Source of the DNA: JALGVA01 sp964617715
Lineage (GTDB): Bacteria; Armatimonadota; Zipacnadia; Zipacnadales; UBA5352
NCBI GenBank assembly: GCA_964617715.1
Contig: CAZTZN010000050.1
Span: forward strand, 1 to 25,287
DNA: 25,287 nt
Direction: 5' to 3'
Below the pieces are notes generated by a model, which did no database searches, was not told where the DNA came from, and saw only the letters and a program-made list of their open reading frames with translations. This document shows positions 1 to 7,699 of the stretch, piece by piece (positions within the stretch are counted from its first letter, which is position 1; the number at the start of each line of letters is the position of its first letter). A program made the position numbers and the translations under genes.

Positions 1-2
1 CG

Positions 3-893
3 GGCAAGATCCTCGACATCAACGCCTGCGAGATCCGTTACAATTCCGAGTGGCTCGATGAGCTGGGCAGCGACGGGTTGATCAAGCTGGCCTCCCGCTA
101 CACGGTCGCGCGCATGCTTGAGCGCGACGACTTCTCCAAGCGCCTGGCCGCCGGGACGCCCATCTCCATCGTCGAGTTCCTCTACCCGCTGGTGCAGGCC
201 TACGACTCGGTCGCGGTCGAGGCCGATGTCGAGGTCGGCGGCACCGATCAGCTCTTCAACTTCCTGGTCGCGCGCGACGTCATGCGCTCCTACGGCATGG
301 AGCCGCAGGTCGCCGCGACGTGGACCCTGCTGGTGGGCACCGACGGGGCCGAGAAGATGAGCAAGTCGCTGGGCAACTACGTCGGCATCAGCGAAGCGCC
401 CGCGGAGATGTTCGGCAAGCTCATGTCGATCCCTGATGACCTCCTGCCGCACTACTACGCGCTACTCACCGATGAGGGCTTCCACGGCGCCGAGCGCATC
501 GACCGGCAGATCCACTCGGGCGAGCTTCATCCCATGGAGGCCAAGAAGCGACTCGCGCGCATCATCGTCGAGCGCTACCACGATGCCGAGGCCGCCGAGC
601 GGGCCCGGGCGGAGTTCGAGGCCGTCTTCTCCCGAGGCGAGCTGCCCACTGAGATGCCCGAGTACCATGTGCCCGCAAGCGACCTTGAGGACGGGCGCGT
701 GTGGATCGTGAAGCTGGTGACCGGATCCGGGGGCGCCTCCTCCAACTCGGAGGCGCGCCGGCTCGTCCGCGGCGGCGGTGTGAGACTCAACGATGAGCGC
801 ATCGACGACGAGACCGCCAACGTCGCGGTCAACACCGGCGATGTCTTGCAGGTGGGCAAGCGTCACTTCGCGAAGTTGGTAGTGAGCCGGTAG
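3..893 (+). CDS. tyrS: Tyrosyl-tRNA synthetase, C-terminal part (5' end outside the window)
   Basis: This cytoplasmic class I aminoacyl-tRNA synthetase charges tRNA-Tyr with tyrosine. The frame is open from the window edge, so the first ATG at 78 is internal and the true start lies upstream. About 296 residues are visible. The HIGH-like N-terminal part of the Rossmann fold, about 110 residues, is missing. The tyrosine-pocket stretch (QAYDS...GGTDQ, bases 195-251) is present, and the signature loop KMSKS lies at 354-368. KMSKS rather than KFGKT marks the type-2 (TyrZ-like) subfamily. The C-terminal 65 residues look like an S4 RNA-binding domain (SNSEARRLVRGGGVRLN). The gene ends 41 bases before the YtxH-like gene and is probably cotranscribed with it. 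Identity is very secure; only the start is unknown. Confidence 0.97.
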   Translation, partial: GKILDINACEIRYNSEWLDELGSDGLIKLASRYTVARMLERDDFSKRLAAGTPISIVEFLYPLVQAYDSVAVEADVEVGGTDQLFNFLVARDVMRSYGMEPQVAATWTLLVGTDGAEKMSKSLGNYVGISEAPAEMFGKLMSIPDDLLPHYYALLTDEGFHGAERIDRQIHSGELHPMEAKKRLARIIVERYHDAEAAERARAEFEAVFSRGELPTEMPEYHVPASDLEDGRVWIVKLVTGSGGASSNSEARRLVRGGGVRLNDERIDDETANVAVNTGDVLQVGKRHFAKLVVSR

Positions 894-934
894 ACGCGGC
901 CGTGAGCCGCGACAATGCGAGGAGGGGTTCTTCC

Positions 935-1243
935 ATGGCGAATGATGACGCTGGGACGCGCGACGCCTTGGCGCTGCTGATGGCCATCATCGTGGGCGCG
1001 GTAGTGGGCGCGGTCACCGCACTGCTGCTCGCCCCCAAGTCCGGACAGGAGCTGCGCGGAGACCTGTCCGGCGCGGCGCTACGCGCCCGGGAACGCGCCG
1101 AAGAGATGAAGGATCGGATGGCCGCGAAGTACGAGAGCCTGCGCGCGCAGGTCGAGGAGCACATCAAGAGCCACGCGGACGATGCCGCCGAGGCCACCGA
1201 GGAGCTGGCCGAGGACGTGCAGGTCAACCTCGAAGAGGCCTGA
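935..1243 (+). CDS. YtxH-like small membrane protein
   Basis: This is a small protein of 102 residues. The ATG at 935 is preceded by GGAGG at 921-925 with nine bases between, which makes it a better start than the upstream in-frame GTG at 902. Residues about 10-33 form one hydrophobic membrane segment (ALLMAIIVGAVVGAVTALLL). It is followed directly by the APKSGQELR motif typical of the YtxH/gas-vesicle-like family, then by a long charged amphipathic helix rich in E, A, R and K that is likely a cytoplasmic coiled coil. Members of this family are often described as general-stress membrane proteins, but no biochemical role is established. The gene follows tyrS closely and is the last + strand gene before the convergent region. 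Family assignment is good; function is unknown. Confidence 0.8.
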   Translation: MANDDAGTRDALALLMAIIVGAVVGAVTALLLAPKSGQELRGDLSGAALRARERAEEMKDRMAAKYESLRAQVEEHIKSHADDAAEATEELAEDVQVNLEEA

Positions 1244-1268
1244 GCGCCGCACACACCCGAACTCAGTC

Positions 1269-1295
1269 AGGGCCCGGCCACGACGGCCAGGCCCT
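1269..1295. terminator. Hairpin between convergent genes, probable bidirectional terminator
   Basis: Arms AGGGCCCGGCC (1269-1279) and GGCCAGGCCCT (1285-1295) pair with one internal C-A mismatch on the + strand, which becomes a G-U wobble on the - strand, around a five-base loop. The hairpin begins 25 bases after the stop of the YtxH-like gene and lies 131 bases beyond the stop of the oppositely oriented gene ending at 1426. There is no real U-tract on either side, so termination is inferred from position and structure. The rest of 1244-1425 shows nothing else recognisable. Confidence 0.5.
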
Positions 1296-1425
1296 GCGTG
1301 TCTGCGCGGATATCGGCCAGCAACTGCCGGCGGCCAACCACGCCAACGGCGACGAGCGCCCCCCCGAAGCAGGTCCGCGGCGCCGACCGGCCGCCTCTCC
1401 CCCACGTCGTCGCCGTTCGCCTGCC

Positions 1426-3261
1426 CTACCGCGCCAGCACCGGCACGTCCAGCTCCCCCTCGACGTAGCGCCCCAGATCTCCGGGCATAAGCGTCAGCGT
1501 GTCCGAACGATGCAGCGCCTCGCCCAGCGGATCAGGCGCATCGGCCGCCGTCGAGAGCGCCGCCTCCGGCGCGAGCCGATTGTGCGCCGTGACGCCATCG
1601 CCATCGGCGCGCAGCTCCCACGCCGTCAGCCACTCGGACCACTCGAGCAGCTCGCCCGGCCCGCCCAGCATCTCGGCCTCGACCAGCAGCAGCACATCCA
1701 CCGGCGCATCGTCCGGCGCGAGCCCCTCGCCGCCGAACATGACCACGTGCAGCCGCAGCTCATCGTCATCGCCGAAGGCCAGCAGCATGTCGGCCGGCGC
1801 GGGCCCCCCATCGGCAGCGACCGGCAGCGCGATCACCCCCACCGCCAGCTCGCCGTAGCTCACCGCGACGGCCTGGCCCGGCCGCAGCCGCACCGGCGCG
1901 CCCGCCCAGTCCACGTTGCCCACGCGCACCGCCGCGATCTCCTCACGCGGCCCGAAGAGCACCCGCGGCTCGCACATGTACTCGGGGTCGGCCGCGAACT
2001 TCTCCCGCTCACCCTCGCGTAGCTCGTAGTGCAGCCGACCCACTACGCGGCCGCCTCGCTGGCGGCCGGCGAACACCGCACATGGCCGATGGCTGTAGGT
2101 CTCATCGGGCGCGACCACCACCGAGCACCGCGGATGTTCGGTGTCCCGCACCAGCACCACGCAGGGCGGCGGTGAGTGCCCGCCGCAGCGCGTCATCGAT
2201 TGCGACGCCAGGCTGAAGCCGGGTCGCACCACGTTCGAGCGCCGCGAGCCCAGCGAGATCGTGCGGTCCTCGATCTCGCCCCGCTCCCAGCCCGCGGCCA
2301 GTGCGCGCACCCCTGCCGGCGGCACGTAGTCGAAGAGCGTCGAGTTCACCGGCAGCAGGCGCGGATGCTCCGCTCGCATGCCCTCGTGTCGGCGCAGCCG
2401 CGTGCCCAGCTTGATGTGCGCACACTCCGAGGTCAGGCCGCTGCCCCACAGGATGTCGTCCAGATATGAACGGGCCGACGCCCCGCCCACAAAGCCATTC
2501 GGCAGCGTGCTGAGCGCGAGCTGATGCCAGATGACGTCCATGACGCGGCCCAGGCGGGCGCGGAACTCCGCGTCGGGCGTCATCGCCCAGGCCGCCTCCA
2601 GCCCGAACAGGCTGACCGCGGTGTACGTGGGGCTGTTGAACTCGTGGAAGCCGTCCCGGCTGGTGTTGGCGAGCCACTCGTCGAAGCGCGCCACCGCCTC
2701 GGCATGCGCGCTCTCGTCGTCAAGCACGCGCGACAGGCCCACCAACGCCCCCAGGTTGAGCATGAAGATGTTGGTGTAATTCCACGGCGCCCCGTGCCCG
2801 CGCACCCCCGCCAGCATCGGCGCGAACGCCCGCTCGAGTCGCGACTTCGTCTTCGGCTCGAGCTTGTCGGGGAACTGCAGGTACGCGTGCACCAGCCCCG
2901 GCGTGAGGAACGAGACTGCATTGCGATCCTTCACGCGATCCCAGTGTGTCATCCACAGGAAGTTGCCGTACCACTCGGCGTCGGGGTCGAGCACCTGGTG
3001 CTCGAGGATCCGTCGAATGATCCGGTTACCCTCGATGGCGTCGTCGATACCGTAGATGCGGTCGTCGGAGTAGAGCAGCAGCAGCGCGTACTCCAGCGAG
3101 TTCTGCGCCACCGAGTGCCCGGTGAAGCGCGCGAAGAACGGGCTGAACTGCCGCAGCAGTGCGGCATCGGGGTCGTAGAACCGGTCCCCCACCCGGCGCA
3201 GCTCGTGCCGCAGGTGCATCGCCCGGTTGCGCTGCTCGCGCAGCGCCGCGGCGTCGCTCAT
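1426..3261 (-). CDS. Predicted alpha/alpha-toroid protein, heparinase II/III-like in general layout
   Basis: I do not recognise this 611-residue protein as a named family. The ATG at 3261 has GGGAGGT just upstream and lies 14 bases after the stop of the UroD-like gene, so longer in-frame extensions into that gene are rejected. The first ~340 residues are helix-rich with aromatic repeats. One stretch around residues 204-222 (DGFHEFNSPTYTAVSLFGL) resembles motifs of (alpha/alpha)6 toroid enzymes acting on polysaccharides. Residues about 350-611 are beta-rich with many valines and few helices, like the beta-sandwich domain that follows the toroid in heparinase II/III-type lyases. No signal peptide is visible, so a cytoplasmic location is likely. 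Pairing with the UroD-like gene suggests a shared catabolic task. Lyase activity is inference only. Confidence 0.5.
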   Translation of the reverse strand: MSDAAALREQRNRAMHLRHELRRVGDRFYDPDAALLRQFSPFFARFTGHSVAQNSLEYALLLLYSDDRIYGIDDAIEGNRIIRRILEHQVLDPDAEWYGNFLWMTHWDRVKDRNAVSFLTPGLVHAYLQFPDKLEPKTKSRLERAFAPMLAGVRGHGAPWNYTNIFMLNLGALVGLSRVLDDESAHAEAVARFDEWLANTSRDGFHEFNSPTYTAVSLFGLEAAWAMTPDAEFRARLGRVMDVIWHQLALSTLPNGFVGGASARSYLDDILWGSGLTSECAHIKLGTRLRRHEGMRAEHPRLLPVNSTLFDYVPPAGVRALAAGWERGEIEDRTISLGSRRSNVVRPGFSLASQSMTRCGGHSPPPCVVLVRDTEHPRCSVVVAPDETYSHRPCAVFAGRQRGGRVVGRLHYELREGEREKFAADPEYMCEPRVLFGPREEIAAVRVGNVDWAGAPVRLRPGQAVAVSYGELAVGVIALPVAADGGPAPADMLLAFGDDDELRLHVVMFGGEGLAPDDAPVDVLLLVEAEMLGGPGELLEWSEWLTAWELRADGDGVTAHNRLAPEAALSTAADAPDPLGEALHRSDTLTLMPGDLGRYVEGELDVPVLAR

Positions 3262-3275
3262 TGCTGACCTCCCGC

Positions 3276-4388
3276 TCAAGCGTGGCTGAAGCGGCTGTAT
3301 TCCTCGCCGCTGATCCTGCGGATGTAGCTCTTCTGCCGATACTCCACGACCATCTGCTCGTCCAGCGGATATGCCCCGAACTCCCGCCCCGCCTCGACCA
3401 TCGCGCGGTAGTTCTCCGGCTTGACCGCCGGGTGGATGGAGTTGCTGGACGCGAGGATGTGCCCACCACCGGGAGAGGCCTTGGCGATGGTCTCCTTCAC
3501 CGCCTCCACCACCTGCTCCGGAGTGCCGCGCGAGAGCAGCTCGCCGCAGTCCACGTTGCCGCACACCGCGATGCGATCACCCCAGGCGTCCTTCACCTCG
3601 CCGATATCCATGCCCGCGATCGGCTCCAGCGGGTCGATGGCGTCGATCCCGGCAGCGATCATCGTGTCCAGAATCGGCCAGATGTTCCCGTCGGTGTGCT
3701 TGATGAAGGGCACGCCCCGCCCGTGCGCGACCTCCACGATCTCCGCCAGGTAGGGCGCAATGAACTCCTCGAAGTGCGCGGGCGACATGATCGGCGCCTG
3801 ACGGTGGCAGTAGTCGTCTCCCGTCAGTGCCACATCCGCGCCCATCTCCAGCGCCCGGTCCATCACGCGCGCCTTGTAGTCGATGACCATGCGCGACAGC
3901 TCGTGGACCTTCGCCGGCTCCATCACATAGTCCATCAGCAGCCGGTCCATCCCGCGCAGGTAGTGAGTGAACTCGAAGCTGTCGTGGCCGAGAAAGACGA
4001 TGGCCTTGCGCCCCTTGAAGCGCTCGATAACCTCCTGCAGGCGCTCGAGGCGGTGGTCGGCATCGGGGTCCGGCGGCCGCCAGCGCGCGAGATCGTCCCA
4101 GCTCGTCAGCGGGTGCCCGGCCGGGTAGGGGATGCCGTCCTCCCCGTAGCCCCAGACGATCCCCCACTCGTCGCGCTTGTGCGTTTCGTCGAGGTCTTCC
4201 ATCCGCTGGTTCTCGACCACCGTAATGCCGTCAAGCTCGGCATCCACCAGGTCGTCGTAAGTGGCGTCCGGGCCGTAGAGCGCGTGCACCACCGGGTCGT
4301 TGACGATCAGCTCCCAGATGGGCACCCGATCGGGCTGCTCGCGGCGCAGCGCCGCCATGAATCGCTGCCGGCCGGTCATCTCGCTCAT
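3276..4388 (-). CDS. Uroporphyrinogen decarboxylase (URO-D) superfamily protein, probably not HemE
   Basis: This is a 370-residue cytoplasmic TIM-barrel protein. The ATG at 4388 is preceded by GGAG with nine bases of spacing. The N-terminal TGRQRFMAALRREQPDRVPI block (residues 5-24) is typical of the superfamily. Other matching stretches are HTDGN (231-235), a proline-rich IDPLEP loop (251-256), CGNVDC (276-281) and the C-terminal SSNSIHPAVKPENYRAMVEA (314-333). The superfamily includes HemE and the zinc-dependent corrinoid methyltransferases MtaA, MtbA and CmuA. Methyltransferases carry an H-x-C motif where this protein has H231-T-D233, so the usual zinc site is not apparent. No heme gene or corrinoid protein is nearby. 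It precedes the toroid-like gene by 14 bases in one operon. Substrate unknown. Confidence 0.8.
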   Translation of the reverse strand: MSEMTGRQRFMAALRREQPDRVPIWELIVNDPVVHALYGPDATYDDLVDAELDGITVVENQRMEDLDETHKRDEWGIVWGYGEDGIPYPAGHPLTSWDDLARWRPPDPDADHRLERLQEVIERFKGRKAIVFLGHDSFEFTHYLRGMDRLLMDYVMEPAKVHELSRMVIDYKARVMDRALEMGADVALTGDDYCHRQAPIMSPAHFEEFIAPYLAEIVEVAHGRGVPFIKHTDGNIWPILDTMIAAGIDAIDPLEPIAGMDIGEVKDAWGDRIAVCGNVDCGELLSRGTPEQVVEAVKETIAKASPGGGHILASSNSIHPAVKPENYRAMVEAGREFGAYPLDEQMVVEYRQKSYIRRISGEEYSRFSHA

Positions 4389-4424
4389 CGGTCTGCTCCT
4401 TCGCTGCCGCGCGTAACGCTCAGG

Positions 4425-4443
4425 TGCGTCCTTTCGTGACGCA
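4425..4443. promoter_or_regulatory. Short inverted repeat upstream of the URO-D-like gene
   Basis: Perfect arms TGCGTC (4425-4430) and GACGCA (4438-4443) flank a seven-base spacer, 37 bases before the ATG at 4388. Its place in the leader or promoter region would suit an operator or a small hairpin. No convincing -35/-10 pair was found around it. A six-base repeat can occur by chance in GC-rich DNA. Confidence 0.25.
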
Positions 4444-4474
4444 GGCCCGATGCCCTGCCCCGGCGTACACGAAA

Positions 4475-4500
4475 GGGCCCGCGACGACGGCCGCGGGCCC
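4475..4500 (-). terminator. Rho-independent terminator after the M48 peptidase gene
   Basis: Perfect nine-base arms GGGCCCGCG (4475-4483) and CGCGGGCCC (4492-4500) enclose an eight-base loop. Read on the - strand the stem is followed by TTTCGTGT, a short U-rich tail. It starts 20 bases after the stop codon of the gene ending at 4521, which is the usual place for a terminator. It separates the trxB-M48 unit from the URO-D-like unit. Confidence 0.75.
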
Positions 4501-4520
4501 GGGGCACATCGATCGGTGGC

Positions 4521-6494
4521 TCAGGTGGTTGGCGTCGCCTCGCGCTCGGACTGCATGGCGCCGGCCAGGAACTTGAGCAGCACGTTCGCGCTGCTGATCG
4601 CCGCCCCCTGCTCCATCGCCGCGCCTACCGGACTCACGCCCGCGACCGTGGGCAGGAAGTGTCCGGGATCGGTGCCCAGACTCCGGGCCGCCGCGATCGA
4701 CATCGCGGCCTCGCCGTAGCCGCCACCCACCGCCCGCGCCGCCCGCACCGCCGCCTCGGGCACCAGCAGGAAGTGCGCCACCTGCCGGTCATACAGCGCC
4801 TGCATCTGCGGCGTGGCGGCCGTGCCCAGCAGGTTCAGCCGCGCCACCAGCGCATGCCCGCGCGCCTTGACACTCTGCCGCTGGGCCCGCGCCACCGCGT
4901 GGAGGGCCTCGATAGCCAGGTCCTGCGTGTGCGTTGAGGCATCGCGAAGCTGGCCGTTGAGCGCGCTGTCCGGGTCATCGCGGCACACCACCATCTCCAT
5001 CAGGTTCGTCACGTCATTCGCCGCCGACTGCGCGCTGCGCACCCGCTCGAACGTCCTGGGCGCCTCGGCCATCGCCAGCTCCAGCGTGGCCGTGGCGCGT
5101 CTCAGCTCGGCCAGCGCCTCACGCAGCGCGGGCACGTCCTCCGGGTTCCCCTCCCCCGCCTGCGCGGCCCGCAGGCCGCTCTCGCACTCCGCCACCAGCT
5201 TCTCCACCCGGCTCCCTACCTCTTCCAGGTCCCGGTTCACACTCTCAAGCATGTAGACCGACTCGACCGCGCGCGAAATCGCGGTGCTGCCGCGCCCGAC
5301 AAGCTGCTCGACCGCGTCGCTGACGTCCGCCTCGGTGTCCGCCAGGTCCACCAGCCGTTCGTTGATGCGCTTGACCCCCGAGACCAGTTGCGCGACCTGC
5401 CCGCCGGTCTTCATGGTGTACGCCTTCGCGTTCGCGCGCGTCTGCACCACCAACGCGCCCACTTCCCCGACGCGCGCCAGCAGCTCCCCCGCCTCGGATC
5501 GTCCGGCCTCACCGATACCGGCAAGCCGGGGCGCCGCCACGCCCTGCAGCATCGCCAGCCGCCGCCGGGCATATGCATCCTCCGCCTTCGCGTAGTGCAT
5601 GCGCGCCAGCGACATCTGACCGCGCGCGGCATACGCATCGCCCAGCAGCGACTGCGCGGTGGCCGATTCCGGCGCCACCTCCGTGGCCTTGAGCAGGTAG
5701 TGCGTGGCCCGCCCGGGCTGGCCGCGCAGCAGGTAGCCGCGCCCGATCTGCATCAACGCCTCGGGGTTGCTCTCGTCCAGCTCCGCCCGCTCGAGCTGGC
5801 GCCGGATGCGCCGCTCGGTGGGCGGGTGGGTCATGAAGTAGACCTCCCAGCTCGCCGGACGTCGCTTCTCGATGTCGGTCATCAGCCGCTTGAAGAAGGT
5901 CACACCCGCGTGCGGATCGTAGCCGGCGCGATACGCCAGCATGGTGCCGGAGTCATCCGCCTCATACTCGTCCACGCGACTGTAGCGCAGCGACAGCAGC
6001 CCCAGCCCGATGCCCGCGATATCGCCCGCCGTGCGTGACTCCCCGCTGATGAGCTGCACCACCAGCCCCCACAGCAGGCTGCGCTTGAGCGAGTGGATGG
6101 AGTCGCGCGCCACTACGTGCCCCACCTCGTGCGCCATCACCACCCACACTTCATCCTCGGTCTCAGCAAAGTCGAGGAAGCCCTGGGTCACGTAGATGTG
6201 GCCGTAGGGCGCCGCGAAGGCGTTGACCATGCGCGTGTCTACAACCTTGAACTCGTAGGGGATGCTCTGCCGCCGACTGTGGCTGACCACGCAGTTGCCG
6301 ACATGCGTGATCCACTCGTTCATGAGCGGATCGCCCGTCACGTCATAGGCGCTCTCAACCGACGCCGCCGAGGCCTGCCCCAGCACCTCTTCGACGTCAT
6401 CCTCGTTGCAGCCCGCGCCGACCAGCAGCAGCCCCAGCGCCGCCACGAGCGCCCCCAGCAGCTTCAGCGCGATGCCGGAACGCATCACTCTCAT
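4521..6494 (-). CDS. M48-family zinc metallopeptidase lipoprotein with TPRs and a long helical C-terminus
   Basis: This is a 657-residue exported protease related to BepA/LoiP/YfgC, which act on misfolded envelope proteins. A lipoprotein signal is visible: an R/K start, a hydrophobic core at residues ~8-26, and lipobox V-G-A-G-C with C29 as the predicted lipidated residue. The catalytic HEVGH is at 122-126 and a downstream EYEAD block (176-180) should supply the third zinc ligand. Residues ~235-310 contain two to three TPR-like repeats, as in BepA. The remaining ~340 residues are Ala/Glu/Arg-rich and mostly helical, without a recognised domain. That makes it considerably longer than BepA (about 490). 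The ATG at 6494 has GGAGGT with good spacing; the alternative ATG at 6485 is possible. It follows trxB by 21 bases. Confidence 0.88.
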   Translation of the reverse strand: MRVMRSGIALKLLGALVAALGLLLVGAGCNEDDVEEVLGQASAASVESAYDVTGDPLMNEWITHVGNCVVSHSRRQSIPYEFKVVDTRMVNAFAAPYGHIYVTQGFLDFAETEDEVWVVMAHEVGHVVARDSIHSLKRSLLWGLVVQLISGESRTAGDIAGIGLGLLSLRYSRVDEYEADDSGTMLAYRAGYDPHAGVTFFKRLMTDIEKRRPASWEVYFMTHPPTERRIRRQLERAELDESNPEALMQIGRGYLLRGQPGRATHYLLKATEVAPESATAQSLLGDAYAARGQMSLARMHYAKAEDAYARRRLAMLQGVAAPRLAGIGEAGRSEAGELLARVGEVGALVVQTRANAKAYTMKTGGQVAQLVSGVKRINERLVDLADTEADVSDAVEQLVGRGSTAISRAVESVYMLESVNRDLEEVGSRVEKLVAECESGLRAAQAGEGNPEDVPALREALAELRRATATLELAMAEAPRTFERVRSAQSAANDVTNLMEMVVCRDDPDSALNGQLRDASTHTQDLAIEALHAVARAQRQSVKARGHALVARLNLLGTAATPQMQALYDRQVAHFLLVPEAAVRAARAVGGGYGEAAMSIAAARSLGTDPGHFLPTVAGVSPVGAAMEQGAAISSANVLLKFLAGAMQSEREATPTT

Positions 6495-6515
6495 CTCTCG
6501 CCACCTCCGCGCCGC

Positions 6516-7460
6516 CTACGCCCGCCCTCTCGACCGCCGCTCCGACACGTAACGGTACGCGCTGTCGGCGGCGATGGCCGCGTCACCCACCGCCGTGGTC
6601 ACCTGGCGCAGCGGAGTGTTGCGCACGTCGCCCGCCGCAAAGATCCCCGGCTGACTCGTGCGCATCCTCTCGTCCGCAACGATGAAGCCATCATTGAGTT
6701 CAACCAGGTCCGCCACGAAGGCGGTGTTCGGCTCGTAGCCGATCGCCACAAAGACGCCGTCCACCTCGATCTGCGATTCCTCCCCGGTCTTCACGTTGCG
6801 CAGCGCTATCCCGGTTACCACGTCGTTGCCCAGGATCTGCACCGGCACCGTGTCCCAGATCAGCTCGATCTTCTCGTTGGCAAAGGCCCGCTCGGCCAGG
6901 AAACGCTCGGCGCGCAGCTCGTCGCGACGATGGATCACGTAGACCTTCTCCGCAATGTCCGCAAGGTAGACGGCTTCCTCAATCGCCGTGTTCCCCCCGC
7001 CGACCACGGCCACGGTCAGCCCGCGGTAGAAGAATCCGTCACAGGTCGCGCAGTACGACACGCCCTTGCCGAACAGATCGCGCTCGCCCGGGATCTTCAG
7101 CCGACGCGGACTCGCCCCGACGCACAGGATCACCGCGGTGGTGAGATACTCCACGTCGTCACAAATCAGCCGCCAGCGCTCATCCTCCTCGGGGACGATC
7201 CGCTTGACTTCGGCATTCTCGAACTGCACCCCGAACTTCTGTGCCTGCTCGGTCAGCCGCATGATCAACTCGGCTCCGCTGATCCCCTCGGGGAATCCCG
7301 GGTAGTTCTCGATAGTCGTCGCCATGGCCGTCTGCCCCCCGGGCGCTCCGACCGTGAGCAGCACCATCTCGAGCCCGTAGCGTGTCGCGTATATGGATGC
7401 GGTCAGCCCCGCAGCGCCCCCCCCGATAATCACCAGTTCGTGCTCCCTCACCTCAGGCAC
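6516..7460 (-). CDS. trxB: Thioredoxin reductase (NADPH)
   Basis: This FAD enzyme transfers electrons from NADPH to thioredoxin in the cytoplasm. The predicted 314 residues match the usual ~310-320. Visible motifs are the FAD Rossmann GGGAAG (residues 13-18), the redox-active CATC (137-140), the NADPH Rossmann GGGNTA (154-159), HRRDELRA (177-184, the arginines expected to bind the NADPH phosphate) and the C-terminal FAD motif GIFAAGD. I chose the GTG at 7460 because GGGAGG lies six bases upstream and the protein then starts directly before the first beta strand. The ATG at 7499 would add 13 residues and has no comparable ribosome site. It forms a two-gene unit with the downstream M48 lipoprotein. 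The pairing hints at a cell-envelope redox or quality-control link, which is inference. Confidence 0.96.
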   Translation of the reverse strand: MPEVREHELVIIGGGAAGLTASIYATRYGLEMVLLTVGAPGGQTAMATTIENYPGFPEGISGAELIMRLTEQAQKFGVQFENAEVKRIVPEEDERWRLICDDVEYLTTAVILCVGASPRRLKIPGERDLFGKGVSYCATCDGFFYRGLTVAVVGGGNTAIEEAVYLADIAEKVYVIHRRDELRAERFLAERAFANEKIELIWDTVPVQILGNDVVTGIALRNVKTGEESQIEVDGVFVAIGYEPNTAFVADLVELNDGFIVADERMRTSQPGIFAAGDVRNTPLRQVTTAVGDAAIAADSAYRYVSERRSRGRA

Positions 7461-7521
7461 ACCGGACCTCCCTCTCAGAGCGCTGACGGCGCCCCGCATA
7501 TCTCGTCAGTGATCGATGGGA

Positions 7522-7532
7522 CAATTCTACCA
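7522..7532 (-). promoter_or_regulatory. Extended -10 promoter candidate for trxB
   Basis: Read on the - strand this is TGGTAGAAT: a TGn extension followed by TAGAAT, one mismatch from TATAAT. It lies about 60 bases before the chosen trxB start at 7460. No -35 hexamer is apparent at 16-18 bases, which is tolerated by extended -10 promoters. The same bases recur at 7656-7666 because the sequence is duplicated across the assembly gap. Confidence 0.4.
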
Positions 7533-7555
7533 CACACGCGCCCCGGCTGAGAAGC
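7522..7555. repeat. 34-base direct repeat, left copy at assembly gap
   Basis: The 34 bases directly left of the N run are identical to those at 7656-7689 directly right of it. Each copy abuts the gap, the pattern expected when two contigs share an unmerged end overlap. It is most likely an assembly artefact and not a biological repeat. Confidence 0.9.
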
Positions 7556-7655
7556 NNNNNNNNNNNNNNNNNNNNNNNNNNNNNNNNNNNNNNNNNNNNN
7601 NNNNNNNNNNNNNNNNNNNNNNNNNNNNNNNNNNNNNNNNNNNNNNNNNNNNNNN
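7556..7655. other. 100-N scaffold gap
   Basis: A run of exactly 100 N is a conventional placeholder for a gap of unknown length. It lies in the intergenic region between trxB and the beta-lactamase/glycosidase fusion gene, so no gene is visibly interrupted. Because both edges carry the same 34 bases, the true sequence may well have no gap. In that case 7522-7689 collapses to 34 bases and the spacer between the two genes is about 105 bases. Confidence 0.98.
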
Positions 7656-7689
7656 CAATTCTACCACACACGCGCCCCGGCTGAGAAGC
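7656..7689. repeat. 34-base direct repeat, right copy at assembly gap
   Basis: This is identical to 7522-7555 and begins at the first base after the N run. A weak hairpin (CCCGG at 7677-7681 pairing with CCGGG at 7692-7696, with inner GGCT/AGCC) overlaps its right part. It starts 10 bases after the stop of the fusion gene on the - strand and could be that gene's terminator. Confidence 0.85.
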
Positions 7690-7699
7690 CAACCGGGCC

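Noticed and set aside
78..80. ATG at 78 as the tyrS start
   Set aside because: The frame is open to the window edge and upstream residues match the TyrS sequence, so this methionine is internal.
3262..3564. N-terminal extension of the toroid-like protein into the URO-D-like gene
   Set aside because: The extension would overlap a conserved coding region. The ATG at 3261 has its own ribosome site and the normal 14-base spacing.
3159..4439. Open frames on the + strand opposite the URO-D-like gene, and another opposite the fusion gene at 7958-9310
   Set aside because: Both are mirror frames of genes with conserved protein motifs, and neither has a plausible domain.
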